Assembly (NCBI GenBank): GCA_937875975.1 | Contig: CALEEU010000037.1 | Span: 1-8,123 of the forward strand | Length of the DNA: 8,123 nt | Direction: 5' to 3' | DNA from: an uncultured Opitutia bacterium | Lineage (GTDB): Bacteria > Verrucomicrobiota > Verrucomicrobiia > Opitutales > UBA953 | In this document: piece by piece, positions 7,067 through 8,123 of the stretch | Layout: each line of letters starts with the position of its first letter | Position numbering within the stretch: the first letter of the stretch is position 1 | Notes under the pieces: model-generated | Told to the model about the DNA's origin: nothing | Seen by the model: the letters and a program-made list of their open reading frames with translations, nothing else | Databases searched by the model: none | Position numbers and translations under genes: made by a program

Positions 7067-8123
7067 AGATCGGGATCGGTACGCCCTTGCCGTCGACGGT
7101 CGCGTAGAAGGGACGACCTTCGATATCGAAAGCAGTCTTGGGGCTGATGCCCATGGCACGGAAAATCGTGGCATGCATGTCGCTGATCGACACGGGGTCC
7201 TTGACCGCGACGAGCGGACGCTCATCAGCCGTCGCACCGTAGACATGCCCCTTCTTCACGCCGCCGCCGAACATGACAACGCTCGTGCCACCAGTAAAGT
7301 GACGATGCAGGCCGTAGTGGTCAGGGCTGGTGATGATGCCGGACTTGTTGAAAGCCTGGTCCTTGGCCTGCGAGCCGGGACGACCTTCAATCATGGCGTC
7401 GCGGCTAAATTCGCTGGCGATGATGACCAGGGTGCGGTCGAGCAACCCGCGCTGCTCGAGATCGCGGATCAGGCGCGCGATCGGGCGGTCGATCTCGGCG
7501 TGCATCTTCGCGACGGTCTCATGGCCCTTACCATGCGTGTCCCACTGGAAGAACGGCACGTACTCCGTGGTGACCTCGACGAAGCGGGCGCCGTTCTCGA
7601 CGAGGCGGCGGGCCAGCAAGCAGCCACGGCCGAAACGACCGGTGTCATAATCCTTCTGCACCTCGGGCGTCTCGAGCGTGATGTCGAACGCGGCACGCTC
7701 CTTGGCGCTGAGCAGACGATAGGCGTTATCCATCGAACGCAGCATGGACTGATGCTGATGGTCGCTGAGCAGGTCGCGGCTGGGCGTCGCGTCGACGAGG
7801 CGTCGGAACTCGCGGTCGCGGTTCACGAAACGGCCGGCGTCCATACCCTTAGGCGGGCGCACGGCGGCGGCGGCTTCTTCGGGGAACGGCAGGTTCATCG
7901 GGCCGTATTCGCCGCCGAAGAAACCGGCGGTGGTGAAGGCCTTGAGCTCTTCGCTTTCGCCGACGCCTTCGAGGCGCTGGCCGATGTTGACGAAGGCCGG
8001 CATGACCGGATTACGCGGGCCGAGCACGCGGGCCATCCAGGCGCCGATGTGCGGGCAGGCGACCGTCTGTGGCGGGACGTAGCCGGTGTGCCAATGGAAC
8101 TGGTGCCGTGAATGCAGGATGCT
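7056..8123 (-). CDS. DUF1501 family protein, N-terminus cut by window edge
   Basis: The C-terminal 355 residues are visible and the frame is open to the right edge; a usual family length of roughly 450-490 residues implies that about 100-130 N-terminal residues, including any export signal, are missing. Visible family signatures, numbered within the fragment, are HTGYVPP and PHIGAWMAR at 12-32, a WDTHG motif at 194-198, LLDRTLVIIASEFSR ending near 241, HYGLHRHF at 269-276, GGGVKKGHVYGATADE at 286-301 and SDMHAT at 314-319. DUF1501 proteins are related to the alkaline phosphatase/sulfatase fold and are commonly encoded next to PSCyt/PSD1 genes in planctomycetes and verrucomicrobia; no substrate is established. 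The usual GRDH-like motif of many members is here replaced by the HYGLHRHF version. The in-frame ATG at 8036 is internal, since conserved sequence continues upstream of it. The gene overlaps the 3' end of the convergent glycerate kinase gene by 11 bases, and no terminator is visible at the junction. Confidence 0.93.
   Translation of the reverse strand, partial: SILHSRHQFHWHTGYVPPQTVACPHIGAWMARVLGPRNPVMPAFVNIGQRLEGVGESEELKAFTTAGFFGGEYGPMNLPFPEEAAAAVRPPKGMDAGRFVNRDREFRRLVDATPSRDLLSDHQHQSMLRSMDNAYRLLSAKERAAFDITLETPEVQKDYDTGRFGRGCLLARRLVENGARFVEVTTEYVPFFQWDTHGKGHETVAKMHAEIDRPIARLIRDLEQRGLLDRTLVIIASEFSRDAMIEGRPGSQAKDQAFNKSGIITSPDHYGLHRHFTGGTSVVMFGGGVKKGHVYGATADERPLVAVKDPVSISDMHATIFRAMGISPKTAFDIEGRPFYATVDGKGVPIPIFRG

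Noticed and set aside
7038..8111. 357-codon plus-strand open frame opposite the DUF1501 gene
   Set aside because: It is the codon-aligned antisense shadow of a recognised DUF1501 sequence and shows no family motif.

Overview
This window is high-GC bacterial chromosome carrying protein families typical of the Planctomycetota/Verrucomicrobiota superphylum. Two large secreted proteins have the PSCyt1 - PSCyt2 (formerly DUF1549) - PSD1 (formerly DUF1553) architecture, and one protein belongs to the DUF1501 family. The GC-rich codon use and short Ala/Leu signal peptides ending in an 'AEA'-like site suggest a verrucomicrobial (perhaps opitutae-like) or planctomycete host. That placement is inference from family distribution, not from a marker gene.

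Layout from left to right. (1) Positions 1-2376, minus strand: a PSCyt1/PSCyt2/PSD1 protein whose C-terminus runs off the left edge. (2) Positions 2377-2630: a 254-base spacer with a strong intrinsic terminator for the gene to its right and an 11-base-period direct repeat. (3) Positions 2631-5795, minus strand: a complete 1054-residue paralogue of the first gene. (4) Positions 5796-5953: a divergent intergenic region with a plausible sigma70-type promoter for the minus-strand gene. (5) Positions 5954-7066, plus strand: a complete class I glycerate kinase of the GarK/GlxK type. (6) Positions 7056-8123, minus strand: the C-terminal 355 residues of a DUF1501 protein, whose stop codon lies inside the 3' end of the kinase gene.

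How the genes may work together: PSCyt/PSD1 proteins and DUF1501 proteins are often encoded side by side, and both are expected to act outside the cytoplasm. Their biochemical role is not established. Here two PSCyt/PSD1 paralogues stand in tandem without a DUF1501 gene between them. Matching DUF1501 or PSCyt partners may lie just outside both window edges. The glycerate kinase is cytoplasmic central metabolism and could serve catabolism of sugar acids released by an adjacent degradation locus, but nothing in the window proves that link. No RNA genes, insertion sequences, CRISPR arrays or origins were seen. The very long plus-strand open frames opposite the minus-strand genes are codon-bias shadows.
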